Positions 23,221 through 33,191 of a DNA stretch of 64,000 nt are shown in pieces. Source of the DNA: Pengzhenrongella sp031582905 (GTDB lineage: Bacteria; Actinomycetota; Actinomycetes; Actinomycetales; Cellulomonadaceae). The translations under genes and the position numbers were made by a program. The stretch is from positions 62,001 through 126,000 of the forward strand of contig NZ_CP133990.1 in assembly GCF_031582905.1 (NCBI RefSeq), written 5' to 3'. A model generated the notes under the pieces. The model was not told where the DNA came from and made no database searches. It was given only the letters and a program-made list of their open reading frames with translations. The first letter of the stretch is position 1; each line of letters starts with the position of its first letter.

Positions 23221-24129
23221 ACTGGCAGCTCAGCCCCGTCCGCAGCGCCTCGAGGTTGGCGTGCATGGTGTCGAGGTAGTCGCGGTCCGGGTCGGTGCGC
23301 CCCTCCAGCGGGTCGAGCACCGCGGTGGCGACGCCGAGGTCGTCGGCGAGCACCCGGGTGACCTCGGGGTCGGCCAGCACCTCGAAGAACAGCCGCCGGA
23401 CGCCGTTGTCCTCCACGACCTGACGGACGCCCCTCAGGCGTGCCGGGGACGGCTCGACCTCGGGGTCGACGCCCGTGATCCCGACCTGCTGCAGCCCGTA
23501 CCGGTCGGCCAGGAAGCCGAAGGCGGCGTGCGACGAGACCACGGTCGCCCCGGCGCAGCCGGCCAGTCCTTCGGCCATCGCCTCGTCGAGCGCCGTGAGG
23601 TCGGACTCGAGCTCCGCTGCCGCGGCGGCGTAGTCGGCGGCGTGGTCGGGGTCGACCTCGGCCAGGGCGTCGGCGACGTCGTCCACGACGAGGGCCAGCC
23701 GGGTCGGGTCCAGCCAGAAGTGCAGGTCGGTCGGGCCGTCGGGCGCTCCTGCAGTGGTCCCGGCCCCGGGGTCGTCCGCGGCGGCGCCGACGGCGTCCAC
23801 GACTCGCGCCCGTACGCCGGTCGCGACCGCCTCGTCGGTGGCCGCTTGCAGCCCGGACAGCATCACGACGACGTCGGCGTCGCGGATGTCCCGGACCTGC
23901 CGCGGCGACAGCTCGAGGCTGTGCGGGTCCGCCCCGGGAGGGTGAGCGAGCCGACGTCGGCGTGCTCGCCACCCACCCGGTCGGCGACGAACTGCAAGGG
24001 GTAGAACGACGCGAGCACCTGGGGGCGGCCGCCGTCCGGCGGCGAGGTCGGTGCCGCGGCGCAGCCGGTCAGCAGTCCGGCCGCGACGAGCGCGGACGTG
24101 AGGGTGTGGAGCGGGCGGGTGGCGGGCAT
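23216..24129 (-). CDS. aztC: Zinc ABC transporter substrate-binding protein (AztC/ZnuA-like, one frame break)
   Basis: About 304 residues. It has a lipobox (LLTGCAAAP), then the cluster A-I metal-binding protein pattern: PLQFVADRVGG, GADPHSLELSPRQ, LHFWLDP, VVSSHAAFGFLADRYG and FFEVLADPEVTRVLAD. The histidines in DPH, LHFW and SSHAAF are the usual Zn2+ ligands. The frame breaks at C4 run 23932-23935; one added base restores LPGADPHSLEL. It follows aztD, its chaperone partner, 106 bases downstream under the same Zur-like box. No ABC ATPase or permease gene is nearby, unlike standard azt or znu operons. Confidence 0.85.
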
Positions 24130-24235
24130 GTGTCCTCGTGTCAGCGGAGCGGTGGGCGTGCGCCGGCCGGCCGCCTCGCGCGCAGGGGCGGAGGCGGCCG
24201 GTGCGGGGAGCTGCCGGGCGGCGGGGTGACGGCGG

Positions 24236-25600
24236 TCAGTCCTGGTGGACGTCCTCGTCCGCCTCGTCCTCGTGCGCGGGGTCGTCGTGCGCGTGGTCGT
24301 GGTCGTCGGCCGGGACGTCGCCCGTGACGCCGGTGAGCTCGTTCGGCGTGACCGGGAGCCGCACGCTGTTCCAGATCTCACCCGTCTCGATGTCCACCGC
24401 GTGCAGGGTGTCGGTGCTCGGGTCGGTGACGTACGCCGAGCCGTCGAGCACGAACAGGGTCGGTCGCGGGCTCTGCCAGTCGTCCGGCTCCTCCCACGCG
24501 TCGACCACGGGGATCGACCGCACGAGGGTCCCGGCCTCCGGGTCGATGACGTGCAGCGCGCCGTCCGTCCCGAGCACGAGCGCCTCGCCGGCGTCGCCGC
24601 GTCCGAGCGAGCGGAAGCTGTAGCTCGCCGGGAGGTCGACGAGGGCCAGTCCGGCGGTCCGCGTGTCGATGAGCGAGACGCGGGTCGGGCGTTCGAGGTC
24701 GGCGTCCGGGTCGGACTTGTAATCCCCGAGCACCACGGGCGAGACGTCGCTGCCGGCCTGGTTGCCGATCCGACCGTACGGGTCCGGGCTGGACACCTTG
24801 GTGATGGTCGCGCCGACGTGGACGAGGGCGCCGTCCTCGCACCCGATGACGACGGCGTCGTCGGCCGCGACGGCCTCGCCGTGCACGCCCGGGCAGTCGT
24901 CGGACGACGCCACGGTCCTCCCGTTCGCGTCGAGCACGCGGGTCCCGGTCCGCTCGTCCTCGGTCCCCTCGGAGACGACGAGCGTGCCGTCGGCCAGCTC
25001 GACCGCGACGCCGTGGTGCGCGGACGGCGTGGTCAGCTCGCGCAGTGCGCGGTGCTCGCTCTCGGCGACGGCGGCCGAGTCGAAGGCGACGACGTCACCC
25101 GTGCCGTCGTCGAACAGGACGGTGCGCCCGTCGTGGACGACGACGTGCCCGGGCTTCTCGGCCTCCCAGGCGACATCCGGGAACGTGGGGGCCTGCGTGT
25201 AGTGGTGCGCGTGGTCGCCGTGCGGCTCGGACCACGTGCCGGCGTCGAGGAGCTGGAAGCGTCCGGCGGTCGACACGAGCAGGTGGCGACCGTCGCCGGC
25301 GCCGTTGAGCCGGTTGAAGCCCGGCAGCTCGAGGTCACCGACGGTCTCGAGCGAGGTGGCGTCCAGGACGAGGACGCCGCCGTCGTAGGTGAGCGCGAGG
25401 CGGGGCGTCACCGTCGCTGCCTCGCTCGGGCGCGGGGTGGCCGAGGGCGCGGCCTCGGTCGGCGTCCCGGTGTCGGGACCGGACTGCGTGGCGGTCCCGC
25501 CGGAGGCGCACCCGGCCAGGAGGAGCAGCGGGACGGCGAGCCCGAGGGCGGCGCGGGAGCGGGAGCGCGGGCGCGGACGGGGCGAGGGCATGGGGGTCAT
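24236..25600 (-). CDS. aztD: Zinc metallochaperone AztD-like lipoprotein
   Basis: This 454-residue protein has the lipobox LLAGCASG and a beta-propeller region. Typical AztD stretches are seen: GFNRLNGAGDGRHLLVST, the His-rich WSEPHGDHAHHYTQAPTFPD, EKPGHVVVHDGRTVLFDDG and WQSPRPTLFVLDGSAYVTDP. AztD proteins hold zinc outside the membrane and pass it to AztC. The C-terminus is acidic and His-rich (DDHDHAHDDPAHEDE), a further metal site. ATG 25600 is chosen as the first start before the signal peptide. A Zur-like box lies 90 bases upstream, so expression should rise under zinc starvation. Confidence 0.85.
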   Translation of the reverse strand: MTPMPSPRPRPRSRSRAALGLAVPLLLLAGCASGGTATQSGPDTGTPTEAAPSATPRPSEAATVTPRLALTYDGGVLVLDATSLETVGDLELPGFNRLNGAGDGRHLLVSTAGRFQLLDAGTWSEPHGDHAHHYTQAPTFPDVAWEAEKPGHVVVHDGRTVLFDDGTGDVVAFDSAAVAESEHRALRELTTPSAHHGVAVELADGTLVVSEGTEDERTGTRVLDANGRTVASSDDCPGVHGEAVAADDAVVIGCEDGALVHVGATITKVSSPDPYGRIGNQAGSDVSPVVLGDYKSDPDADLERPTRVSLIDTRTAGLALVDLPASYSFRSLGRGDAGEALVLGTDGALHVIDPEAGTLVRSIPVVDAWEEPDDWQSPRPTLFVLDGSAYVTDPSTDTLHAVDIETGEIWNSVRLPVTPNELTGVTGDVPADDHDHAHDDPAHEDEADEDVHQD

Positions 25601-25688
25601 CGGCGGGTCGGGTGCGCCGACGCAGGGCGCGGCGCACCCGTCTCCTCTCTGGGGAGGTGGGACGGACGCCGGTGACGCTAGCAGCAAA

Positions 25689-25703
25689 TGAGAATCATTA
25701 TCG
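25689..25703 (-). promoter_or_regulatory. Zur box upstream of aztD
   Basis: TGAGAATCATTATCG is close to the Zur consensus TGAAAATCATTTTCA and stands out as AT-rich in very GC-rich DNA. It overlaps the TAA stop codon of the YibE/F gene (25698-25700) and precedes aztD, the likely target. Confidence 0.75.
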
Positions 25704-26894
25704 AGAAGCACCGACGGGCGGGGGCGCCGGTTCCGCGGGGTCGGGCGTCGACGCGGACCGCACCACCCAGGCACCGATGGCCGTGGTGACCGGGATCGCC
25801 AGGACGAGGCCGATCGACCCGACGAGCGTCCGCGCGACCTCCTCCGCGATGTCGCCGCTGGTCAGGGAGTCGAGGATCGACCGGTCGGAGATGCTCAGGA
25901 GCAGCACGAGCGGCAGGCTCGCGCCGAGGTACGCGAAGACGATCGTGTAGACGGTCGAGGCGATGTGGTCGCGGCCGATCCGCATGCCGCGGTCGAACAG
26001 CTCGCGCCAGGACGCGTGCGGCGACGTCGCGTGCAGCTCCCAGACCGCCGAGGCCTGGGTGATGGTGACGTCGTTCAGCACGCCGAGCCCGGCCAGGACC
26101 ATCCCGCACAGCAGCACGCTGCGGAGCTGGATCTGGGGTGCGTACGACTGCAGGTCCATGGCGTACTCGCCGGCCAGCCCGGTCAGGTGAGCGGCGCCGC
26201 TGGCCCACGCGGCGATGCCCGCGGTCGCGACCAGGCCGACCAGGGTGCCCAGCAGCGCCGTGGACGTCCTGGTCGTGAACCCGTGCGCGAGGTACAGGAC
26301 GACGAACATGATGAGCGAGGACGACACGAGCGCGACCGGCATCGCCGGGCGCCCCTCGAGGAGCGCGGGCAGGGTGAACGCGCCCACCACGGCCAGGGAC
26401 AGTCCAAGCCCGATGAGCGCAGCCAGCCCGCGCCAGCGGGCGACGGCGACCACGAGGACGCCGAATACGGCCGCCAGCCAGCCGAGCGGCGGGCCGCGGA
26501 CGAAGTCGACGAAGAGGTGCGGCGTGCCCTCGACGGCGGCCTCGGCGACGTACGCGATCCGCACCCGGTCACCCGGCGCGACCTCGGGCAGGTACTCCTG
26601 TGGGACGAGGACGCCGACGTCGGTGCCGTCCGCCATGGTCGCGCGGACCTGCTCGGACACCGCGGCGGCGTCCGGCCGGACCGTCGTCACCTGCACCGCG
26701 TGGAACGTCATCCCGGGGCCGGTCGTCTGCATGACCGGCCGGTCCTCGGCGGTCGGTCGCAGGAGGACCGCCCCGGCGAGGGTCGCCAGGAGCGCGGGCA
26801 CCAGGATGGCGGCGAAGATCACGCGTGCCCGCCGACGCACCGGCGGCGCTGCCGTCGTCACCGCGGCCCCGTGGGTGTGGGTGTGGGTGGTCAT
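25698..26894 (-). CDS. YibE/F family membrane protein
   Basis: This 398-residue protein has one N-terminal helix, an extracytoplasmic domain (about 60-130; VLVPQEYLPEVAPGDRVRIAYV) and then about seven helices of the YibE/F domain, including GLGVLNDVTITQASAVWELHA and GRDHIASTVYTIVFAYLGAS. The family function is not established. Here it sits beside zinc genes, and its first residues are His-Thr repeats (MTTHTHTHG), which hint at metal contact. It is upstream of aztD on the same strand, but the Zur box between them suggests separate control of aztD. Confidence 0.85.
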   Translation of the reverse strand: MTTHTHTHGAAVTTAAPPVRRRARVIFAAILVPALLATLAGAVLLRPTAEDRPVMQTTGPGMTFHAVQVTTVRPDAAAVSEQVRATMADGTDVGVLVPQEYLPEVAPGDRVRIAYVAEAAVEGTPHLFVDFVRGPPLGWLAAVFGVLVVAVARWRGLAALIGLGLSLAVVGAFTLPALLEGRPAMPVALVSSSLIMFVVLYLAHGFTTRTSTALLGTLVGLVATAGIAAWASGAAHLTGLAGEYAMDLQSYAPQIQLRSVLLCGMVLAGLGVLNDVTITQASAVWELHATSPHASWRELFDRGMRIGRDHIASTVYTIVFAYLGASLPLVLLLSISDRSILDSLTSGDIAEEVARTLVGSIGLVLAIPVTTAIGAWVVRSASTPDPAEPAPPPVGASR

Positions 26895-26966
26895 CGCACC
26901 AGGGTCGGCGACGCCGAGGGTGCGACCGGGCGGGACGCGCCGCGGGTCGTCCGCCGAGCGCGTCGC

Positions 26967-27638
26967 TCAGGCGCCGGTAGGGCGCCCCGGCGCACGAGCC
27001 GACCGTCCCGCGGCGACGACCGCCGCGCCGGCGCGCAGGAGCGCTCGCCGCACCTCGGCCGCCGGCACGTCGTCGCCGGCGGCCATGGCGCCGTCGCGGA
27101 GCATGACCAGCTGGACGGCGATGCGGTCGGGTCGGGCGAGGCCGAGGTCGTCGAGCAGGTCGCGAGCCTGGCCCCGCAGCCACGTCCGGTGCTCCTCGGC
27201 GGCCAGGTGCACGGGGTGCGCCGGCTCAGGGTGCGCGGCGAGCGCGTTGAGGAAGGGGCACCCGCGGAAGTCGGGACCGTGCGCCTGGGCCCCGAGCGAC
27301 CAGGCGTACGCGACGAGGACCCGTCCGGGCGCCGTCGGGTGCCGCGCGCGCCATCCGGCGACCGTGGCGCGCTCCGCGGCCGCGACGGAGCGCAGGTAGA
27401 CGACCACGACGTCGTCCTTGGTGGGGAAGTGGCGGTAGAACGTCGCCTTGGTGACCCCGGCGGCCTCGATGATCGCGTCGGCCGCGACCGCCCGCACGCC
27501 ACGGCCGTACAGGAGCGGGGCCGCGGCGGCGACGATGCGCCGCGCCGCCTCTGCCTGGCCGCCGTCCCGGGTCGGGCGCCCGACGACGAGCGCGGCGTCG
27601 ACTGCCGGGGCGAACGCGGGTGGCGGGGTCGGAGCCAT
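26967..27638 (-). CDS. TetR-family repressor
   Basis: The 223-residue protein has a TetR HTH at about 30-75 (GRGVRAVAADAIIEAAGVTKATFYRHF, split by normal spacing) and a helical ligand-binding C-terminal domain. Its ATG overlaps the TGA of the DoxX gene by one base (TGATG), so both are made from one mRNA. A strong palindrome upstream of doxX (28192-28215) is the likely operator, giving autoregulation. The ligand is unknown; TetR/DoxX pairs often answer oxidative or organic stress. Confidence 0.88.
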   Translation of the reverse strand: MAPTPPPAFAPAVDAALVVGRPTRDGGQAEAARRIVAAAAPLLYGRGVRAVAADAIIEAAGVTKATFYRHFPTKDDVVVVYLRSVAAAERATVAGWRARHPTAPGRVLVAYAWSLGAQAHGPDFRGCPFLNALAAHPEPAHPVHLAAEEHRTWLRGQARDLLDDLGLARPDRIAVQLVMLRDGAMAAGDDVPAAEVRRALLRAGAAVVAAGRSARAPGRPTGA

Positions 27639-28170
27639 CAGCGGGGCGCGCTCGTCGACCGTCCGGTGCCGGTGCCGGTGCCGGCGGCGCGGTGCGCGTC
27701 GCTCCGGGCGCGCCAGGCGGCCCAGGCGCCGGTCGACCACAGCGCCCACAGCACGAGCAGCGGCTGGAAGGCGAGGCGGACGGCCCGGGCGCGATCGGTG
27801 TCCAGGCCGAACCCGTCGGTGCGCTCGACGTACTGCGCGATGTTGCCGGGGAAGATCGCGACGAAGAACGCCCCGACCACCCAGCCGACGATCCAGCGGT
27901 GGCGGCGAGGGTGACCAGCAGGGCCAGCCCGAGGGCGATCTCCACGACCCCGGACGCCACGACGACGACGTCGGGATCCAGCGGCACCCAGCTCGGGACC
28001 TGCGCCTGGAACTCCTGCCGGCTCACGGTCAGGTGGCTCACGCCGGCGAACGCGAGCACGCCGCCGAGCGCGAGCCGCCCGGCGGTCCGCGCCGGGGACG
28101 CCGGGCCGGGAGGTGCGTCCGGCGCCGCACGCAGCGACGCCGGCGAGCGGTGGGCGGGTGTGCTGCTCAT
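27638..28170 (-). CDS. DoxX-family membrane protein (one frame break)
   Basis: About 177 residues. The N-terminal part (RLALGGVLAFAGVSHLTVSRQEF) and VVVVASGVVEIALGLALLV show two DoxX helices. The second part (VGAFFVAIFPGNIAQYVERTDGFG, LLVLWALWSTGAW) carries the family's closing motif. The parts are in different frames; one base is missing around 27895-27910 (after VTLAA). The ATG 28170 has AAGGAA upstream. Its stop overlaps the TetR start. DoxX proteins are small quinol-linked or stress membrane proteins of unclear biochemistry. Confidence 0.8.
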
Positions 28171-28191
28171 GGGTTTCCTTCGGTGCGCGCT

Positions 28192-28219
28192 GGTAGACAG
28201 ACGAGTTCGTCTACCCTAG
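28192..28219 (-). promoter_or_regulatory. TetR operator overlapping the doxX-tetR promoter
   Basis: GGTAGAC (28192-28198) and GTCTACC (28209-28215) form perfect arms. Inside them AGACGA-GT-TCGTCT (28199-28212) is a second perfect palindrome. On the minus strand a -10 box TAGGGT (28213-28218) touches the operator, so a bound TetR would block transcription start. Confidence 0.82.
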
Positions 28220-28370
28220 GCGGTCATGGTGCTGCGACGGCTGTGCTGACGCCGTGCCGTGCGGCGCCGCGGCGTCGTCGGTGGTGGACTAGGGGCCCAG
28301 GGGCACCACACCAGCGTGCCCGCAGAGAGGCCCCAGGTCGGTCTCCACCTGGACCGTACGGGGAGGGTCG

Positions 28371-28859
28371 TTGAGCGGGCACACGCCGGACCATCAGGAC
28401 ATGGACGAACGGCGCGCGGACGAGGGCCTGGTCACCGCCCGACCGCCGGCCGGCTTCACGCTCGTCCGGCAGTGGCGGCTGGACACCACGCCGCAGCTGG
28501 CGGGACTGCGCGCGAGCCTGAAGAGCGAGCTCGCCGAGGGGACGCGCCCCGAGCCGGAGCTGGACCCGGTCGCGCACGACATGGTGCTGGTCGCGTCCGA
28601 GCTGGCGACCAACGCGCTGCGGCACGGCATCCCGCCGACCATCGTCCGGCTGCTGCGCTCGGTGGGCACCTATCTCCTGGACGTCGCCGACCACGACCTC
28701 AGCTCGACCCCGCACATCGCCGGTCCCCGTGCCCCGGGCGAGGGCGGCTACGGACTGCAGATCGCCCGCCGCGTCGCCGTGGACGTCGGCTGGTACACCA
28801 CCGACGCCACCAAGCACGTGTGGGCGCTGTTCCCGGCGCGCGAGGCGTCGATCTCGTAG
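28371..28859 (+). CDS. RsbW-like serine-kinase/anti-sigma ATP-binding protein
   Basis: This 162-residue single-domain protein has a HATPase_c_2 fold: N-box ASELATNALRHG (about 77-88), G1 region LDVADHD and G2 region GEGGYGLQIARR. Such stand-alone proteins phosphorylate anti-anti-sigma factors or bind sigma factors in stress control; many exist in actinomycetes. The start is TTG 28371, a few bases after GGGAGGG; ATG 28401 is an alternative. No partner STAS or PP2C gene lies nearby, so its target is unknown. Confidence 0.82.
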   Translation: MSGHTPDHQDMDERRADEGLVTARPPAGFTLVRQWRLDTTPQLAGLRASLKSELAEGTRPEPELDPVAHDMVLVASELATNALRHGIPPTIVRLLRSVGTYLLDVADHDLSSTPHIAGPRAPGEGGYGLQIARRVAVDVGWYTTDATKHVWALFPAREASIS

Positions 28860-28905
28860 ACGTCCGCCCCGCGCCGGGTACTGGGTACACGACGGCACGA
28901 CGGCG

Positions 28906-29355
28906 TCAGGGCGTGCTGCGGAGGCGCCAGATCAAGATGGCGAGTGCCGCCGCGACGGGTGCCCACACGCGCTCCACGGGTGACTGTGTCGCCAGGTTCC
29001 CGACGATGCCGAGCACCATGAACAGGCTCGTCCCCGTCAGCGATCGACGCCGTGCGGTCGGCGAGAGCCTGTGGGTGGCCACCAGGGCGGCAAGCCCGCA
29101 GTAGATGAGCATCGAGCCGGTGCTGGCAGCCCGTAGCGGCCCGGGCAGCACGCCCGGCGCTACCCCGCCCCACGCAGCCGCTCCCCAGGGCGCGCCGGCT
29201 GCCAGCGCGAGCTGGAACGCTGCGACGACGCCCAGCAAGCTGAGCGCAGCGCGGCGGTCAGACGTTCGCTGTCCCGAGGGATGAGCTGCTCCGACGCCGG
29301 TCACGGTGTTCGCGCTCCAACGCCGACCGGGGTGATGGGCACGAGTGACCTCCAC
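28906..29355 (-). CDS. Hypothetical four-helix membrane protein
   Basis: About 149 residues, with four predicted helices: SLLGVVAAFQLALAAGAPW, AASTGSMLIYCGLAALVA, GTSLFMVLGIVGNLATQS and WAPVAAALAILIW. I do not recognise the family; small proteins of this shape are common in actinomycetes. The start is uncertain: GTG 29355, or an internal GTG about 50 bases later (TGVGAAHPSG). It stands between the RsbW-like gene (convergent) and a DUF4386 gene (same strand). Confidence 0.6.
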   Translation of the reverse strand: MEVTRAHHPGRRWSANTVTGVGAAHPSGQRTSDRRAALSLLGVVAAFQLALAAGAPWGAAAWGGVAPGVLPGPLRAASTGSMLIYCGLAALVATHRLSPTARRRSLTGTSLFMVLGIVGNLATQSPVERVWAPVAAALAILIWRLRSTP

Positions 29356-29404
29356 ACGGATGGCTGGGGCATCGAGCGGGATGGTCGGACGGACCGGTCG
29401 CGGG

Positions 29405-30112
29405 TCACGCGTCGACCAGGAAGCGCTCGGCCGGCTGCCGGTTCAGGACGCCCTTGGCGAGGAGGAACACGAGCAGCGACCCCTCGGCGAGGACGAACAG
29501 GCTCACGAGCGCTGGGTTGACCAGGTCGGCGGCGGTGGGTGCCAGGAACTGCAGGAGGACGTCGACGAGGTACCCCGTGGAGGCGGCGATCAGGACCGCT
29601 GCGATGGCGCGGGGGAACATCCCGGACCGCCAGGCGAGGAGGCCGAGGGGGAACAGCCACAGGCCGAAGAAGATCTGGGCGGCGAGGTACCCGTAGTGCT
29701 GCAGGTCCATCAGGAGCATCACCAGAGAATCCGCGCCGTCGGCGCCGAGGGCTGCGGCGTAGGACGGTTCGGTCGCGACGAGCAGCGCGCCGAACTGATG
29801 CACCATGTTGAGCGTGATCATGGCCACGGCGATCACCACGAACAGGACCATCGCCCGCGCCACCCGGGCGTCGACGTGGTGCAGGAGCCGATGGAGCGCC
29901 AGGACGACGAAGACGAGGAAGGTCGCCTGAACCAGGTCCGCCGCGACGCTGTACCGGACGAGGGCGACGTTCTCGACCACGCGCGCGGCGGTGGTCGTCG
30001 CATCGCCGGGGACGTACACGATGCCGCGGACGATGTGTGCGAAGGCGCCGAGGACGGCGACGACGAGGTAGTACAGACCTGCGGTGCGGGCGAGCCGCTG
30101 GGTGGGCTTCAT
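29405..30112 (-). CDS. DUF4386 family membrane protein
   Basis: The 235-residue protein has six helices and the family's typical opening (RLARTAGLYYLVVAVLGAFA) and middle (LVQATFLVFVVLALHRLL, LMDLQHYGYLAAQIFFGLWL). DUF4386 proteins have no known function. ATG 30112 follows GGAGCACGTC. It is divergent from the AfsR-like regulator 140 bases away, so that regulator may act on it. Confidence 0.8.
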   Translation of the reverse strand: MKPTQRLARTAGLYYLVVAVLGAFAHIVRGIVYVPGDATTTAARVVENVALVRYSVAADLVQATFLVFVVLALHRLLHHVDARVARAMVLFVVIAVAMITLNMVHQFGALLVATEPSYAAALGADGADSLVMLLMDLQHYGYLAAQIFFGLWLFPLGLLAWRSGMFPRAIAAVLIAASTGYLVDVLLQFLAPTAADLVNPALVSLFVLAEGSLLVFLLAKGVLNRQPAERFLVDA

Positions 30113-30255
30113 GACGTGCTCCTCTGATCGGGGTGGGCCGTGCTGTCGTCCGACCGTCGCAGCGACGGGTTGAGCCCGGGTCGAGCCGTGGTCGAGGGCA
30201 GCGAGCGCCGGCAGGAGTCGTGCGAAGATCGGTCACCGACCAGGAGGGACGTGCC

Positions 30256-33087
30256 GTGGTCCGGATCCGGCTCTTCGGCGAGGTCGGCGCCACGGATGAC
30301 CGTGGCCGGCCGCTCGATCTGGGGCCCGCGAAGTGTCTGGCGGTCCTGGCGGTCCTCGCCCTCGCGCCGCGGTCGGCGATCCCGGTGTCCCGGATCGTGG
30401 AGGCGGTCTGGGAGGGGACGCGCCGCGGACCGCGGAGAAGACCCTGCAATCCTACGTCACACGCCTGCGCAAGGCCCTGGGCAACGATGCGATCGTCCGC
30501 GCCGGTGCGGCTTACCGTCTGGATGTGCCCGGCGGGGCGATCGACGTGGTCCGCTTCCGCAAGCACCTGGACGTCGGCGAGGTCGAAGCGGCACTGGCGG
30601 AGTGGACCGGGGCGCCTCTCGCCGGCCTGGATGCCCCGGGCCTCGCCGCCACGGTCGACGGTCTGCTCGAGGAACGACTCGCTGCCCTCGAGACGGCGCT
30701 CGGGCGGCAGGTGGACGCGGATCCCGCCGCCGTGATCGGCGCCCTGACGGAGCTGACGGTGGACCACCCGTTCCGCGAGGGCTTCTGGGCGCTCCTGATG
30801 ACAGCGCTCTACCGATTGGGCCGGCAGGCGGACGCCCTGGCTGCGTTCCAGCGGGTCCGGTACCACCTCGTCGACGAGCTGGGGGTCGAGCCCGGCCGGC
30901 GGCTGCGCGACCTCGAGGCTCGCATCCTCGACCAGAGCCCATCCCTCGGTGATCCGCAGGGGTCGCAGCCCGTGCGGGGCGACGGCACGCGGCAGGAAAC
31001 CTTCCGGCGCGGCGCGAGCGGCTGATCGGCCGCGAGGCCGACCTGGAAGCCATCGCGGGTGCATCGGCGACCTCGGCGGTCGTCACCCTCGTCGGACCAG
31101 GGGGAATCGGGAAGACGCGCCTGAGCCTCGCCACGGCGCAGGCCTGGGGAGAAGGCACAGGTGAGGCATGGTTCGTCGCGCTTGCCGGCCTCACCTCCCC
31201 CGCGGACGTGCCGCGCGCCGTCGCCGAAGTCGTCGGGGTCGCCGAGGGGCCCGGCAGGACGACGACGCAGGCGGTCGTCGCGGCGCTACGACCCCGACGG
31301 GCGCTCGTGGTGCTCGACAACTGCGAGCACGTGATCGCTGGGGCGGCCGCGATGGCGACGGCGCTCGCCGAAGGCTGCCCCGAGCTGTGCGTCCTCGCCA
31401 CCTCGCGCTCGCGGCTCGGGGCACGCGGGGAGCGCCTCCTCGCGGTGCCTCCGCTGGACATCGCCGGACCGGCCGTCGAGCTGTTCACGGCGCGCGCGCG
31501 AGCCGTGTCCCGAACGGTCGACATGGAGGCCCATCGTGCCGAGATCGAGGAGATCTGCTGCGCCCTTGACGGGGTGCCGCTCGCGATCGAGCTCGCGGCC
31601 GCCCGGACCACGACGCTCTCCGTGCCGGAGATCGTCGGACGGCTGGACGACCGTCTCCGGCTCCTGACGCGGAGCCCACGGACGAACGAGGACCGGCACC
31701 GGACCCTGCGCGCGACCATCAACTGGTCGGTCGACCTCCTCACCCAGGAGCTCCGCACGTTGTTCGCCCGGCTCTCCGTCTTCGCGGGAGGGGTCGATCT
31801 CCGGGCGGTCCACCGGGTATGTGGCGAACCGGGGCTCGACGAGGCGCAGGTGGAAGATCTCCTGGAGGACCTCGTCGACCAGTCGATGCTCGTCATCGAG
31901 CCCGAGCCGGCCGGGCGCCGCTTCCGGTTGCTCGAAACCCTGCGGGAGTTCGGGGCGGCCGAGCTCGCCGCAGCCGGCGTGACGGACCAGGTCGCGGCAC
32001 GCCACGCAGGGTGGTGCCTGGAGGAGGTCGACCGCATCCATCGCCAGCTGGTGGGGCACGCCGAGGTGGAGGGCGTCGCGCGGCTCGGCGTCCTGTGGCC
32101 CGACCTGCGCGTGGCCGTCGACCGCGCCTGCCGGATCGGGGACCACCTCCTGGCGGACGCGCTCGTCCGGCCGCTCGTCGCCGAGGTGACCCTGCGGCGG
32201 CAGGGGGAGATCGGCGAATGGAGCGAACGGATCCTCGCCGTCGTCCCGCCCGACGACGTGGACCGGGTCGTGTTCTGGCTCACCTGGGCGGCGCACCGCT
32301 CCATGCACAGGGGGACAGAGAGCGCTACGAGCAGGTCGTCGGCCGCCACGGCCACCGCGATCACCCGCTGATCGCCTACACGCGCGCCTACCTCTACGAG
32401 GACAGCGCCGCGCTCAGCGGTGTCTCACCCGCAGCGGTCGCAGAGCTGCGGCGGATGGGTGAGCCGTACCTCGCCTCGCTCATCGAGCTGTCCGGGGTGG
32501 CGTCCGGGTTGATGGCCACCGGACAGCTGGCCGCCTTCGACACGTTCGTGGCGCCCCTCGTGGCCCGCTACCGAGCGGACGGCCCACCGGCGATGCTCCA
32601 CCTCGCACTTCTGGGCCTGGGGTACTCGGCCCTCTTCCAGGGCAGGACGCAGGACGCGGACGACCTCTTCGACCAGGTGTCCCACATCGATGTGCCCGAA
32701 CGGACCTTCTCGGTGAACCGCCCCGTCGAGGCGCGCGCCGCCTTCCGACGCGGCGACCGTGAGCGCGCCTACACCGTCCTGCGGGACCACGTCGACGATC
32801 TGCTCGACACCGACGTGATGGACACCGCCCGGCTCGCAGCCCTCGAGTTCGTCACGATCATGCTGGCGGTGGGCCGTGCGGACGACGCCGGCCGGGTCCG
32901 GCCCTACCTCGAGTCGACCGGTGGCTTCGGCGAGCTGGCCGCCCGCGTCGTCGGGGCCTTGGGGGATCCGCCCGTGAGGGCTCCCGCGCCCGGCCAGGTG
33001 ACCACGCCACCAGCCGCCGTGGACGCGGACGCGCGCCGTGCGCTGGAGCACGTCCGTGACGTCCTCACGTCCATCCTCGCCCGCTGA
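30256..33087 (+). CDS. AfsR-like regulator: winged helix, BTAD, NB-ARC ATPase (three frame breaks)
   Basis: About 944 residues after repair. An OmpR-type DNA-binding domain (about 1-75; TLQSYVTRLRKALG) is followed by a bacterial transcriptional activation domain (to about 245; VDHPFREGFWALLMTALYR) and an NB-ARC ATPase with Walker A GPGGIGKTR and Walker B LVVLDNCEHV. A helical TPR-like tail closes it. It should act as an ATP-driven switch like AfsR or related cutinase/SARP regulators. The frame breaks at G runs 30414-30417, 30976-30979 and 32310-32314; each is cured by one G. GTG 30256 follows AGGAGGG. The divergent DUF4386 gene is a possible target. Confidence 0.85.
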
Positions 33088-33146
33088 CGACAGCCCACGG
33101 CGAGCGCCGTCCACGAGGTCGGGCGCACCGCCGCCCGCGCACACGA

Positions 33147-33186
33147 CGAAGGGCCCGTGACCTGGCAGCAGGTCACGGGCCCTTCG
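33147..33186. terminator. Perfect 18-bp hairpin between AfsR-like gene and tRNA-Ser
   Basis: The arms 33147-33164 and 33169-33186 pair without mismatch around a GCAG loop. It lies just 3' of tRNA-Ser (minus strand) and about 60 bases past the end of the plus-strand regulator, so it can stop transcription both ways. Confidence 0.85.
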
Positions 33187-33191
33187 ACCGG

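Noticed and set aside
21992..23279. Continuation of the arsC frame through the terC region
   Set aside because: The translation is a Glu/Asp/His/Arg-rich shadow of terC. A stop at 21991 after one restored G is far more likely.
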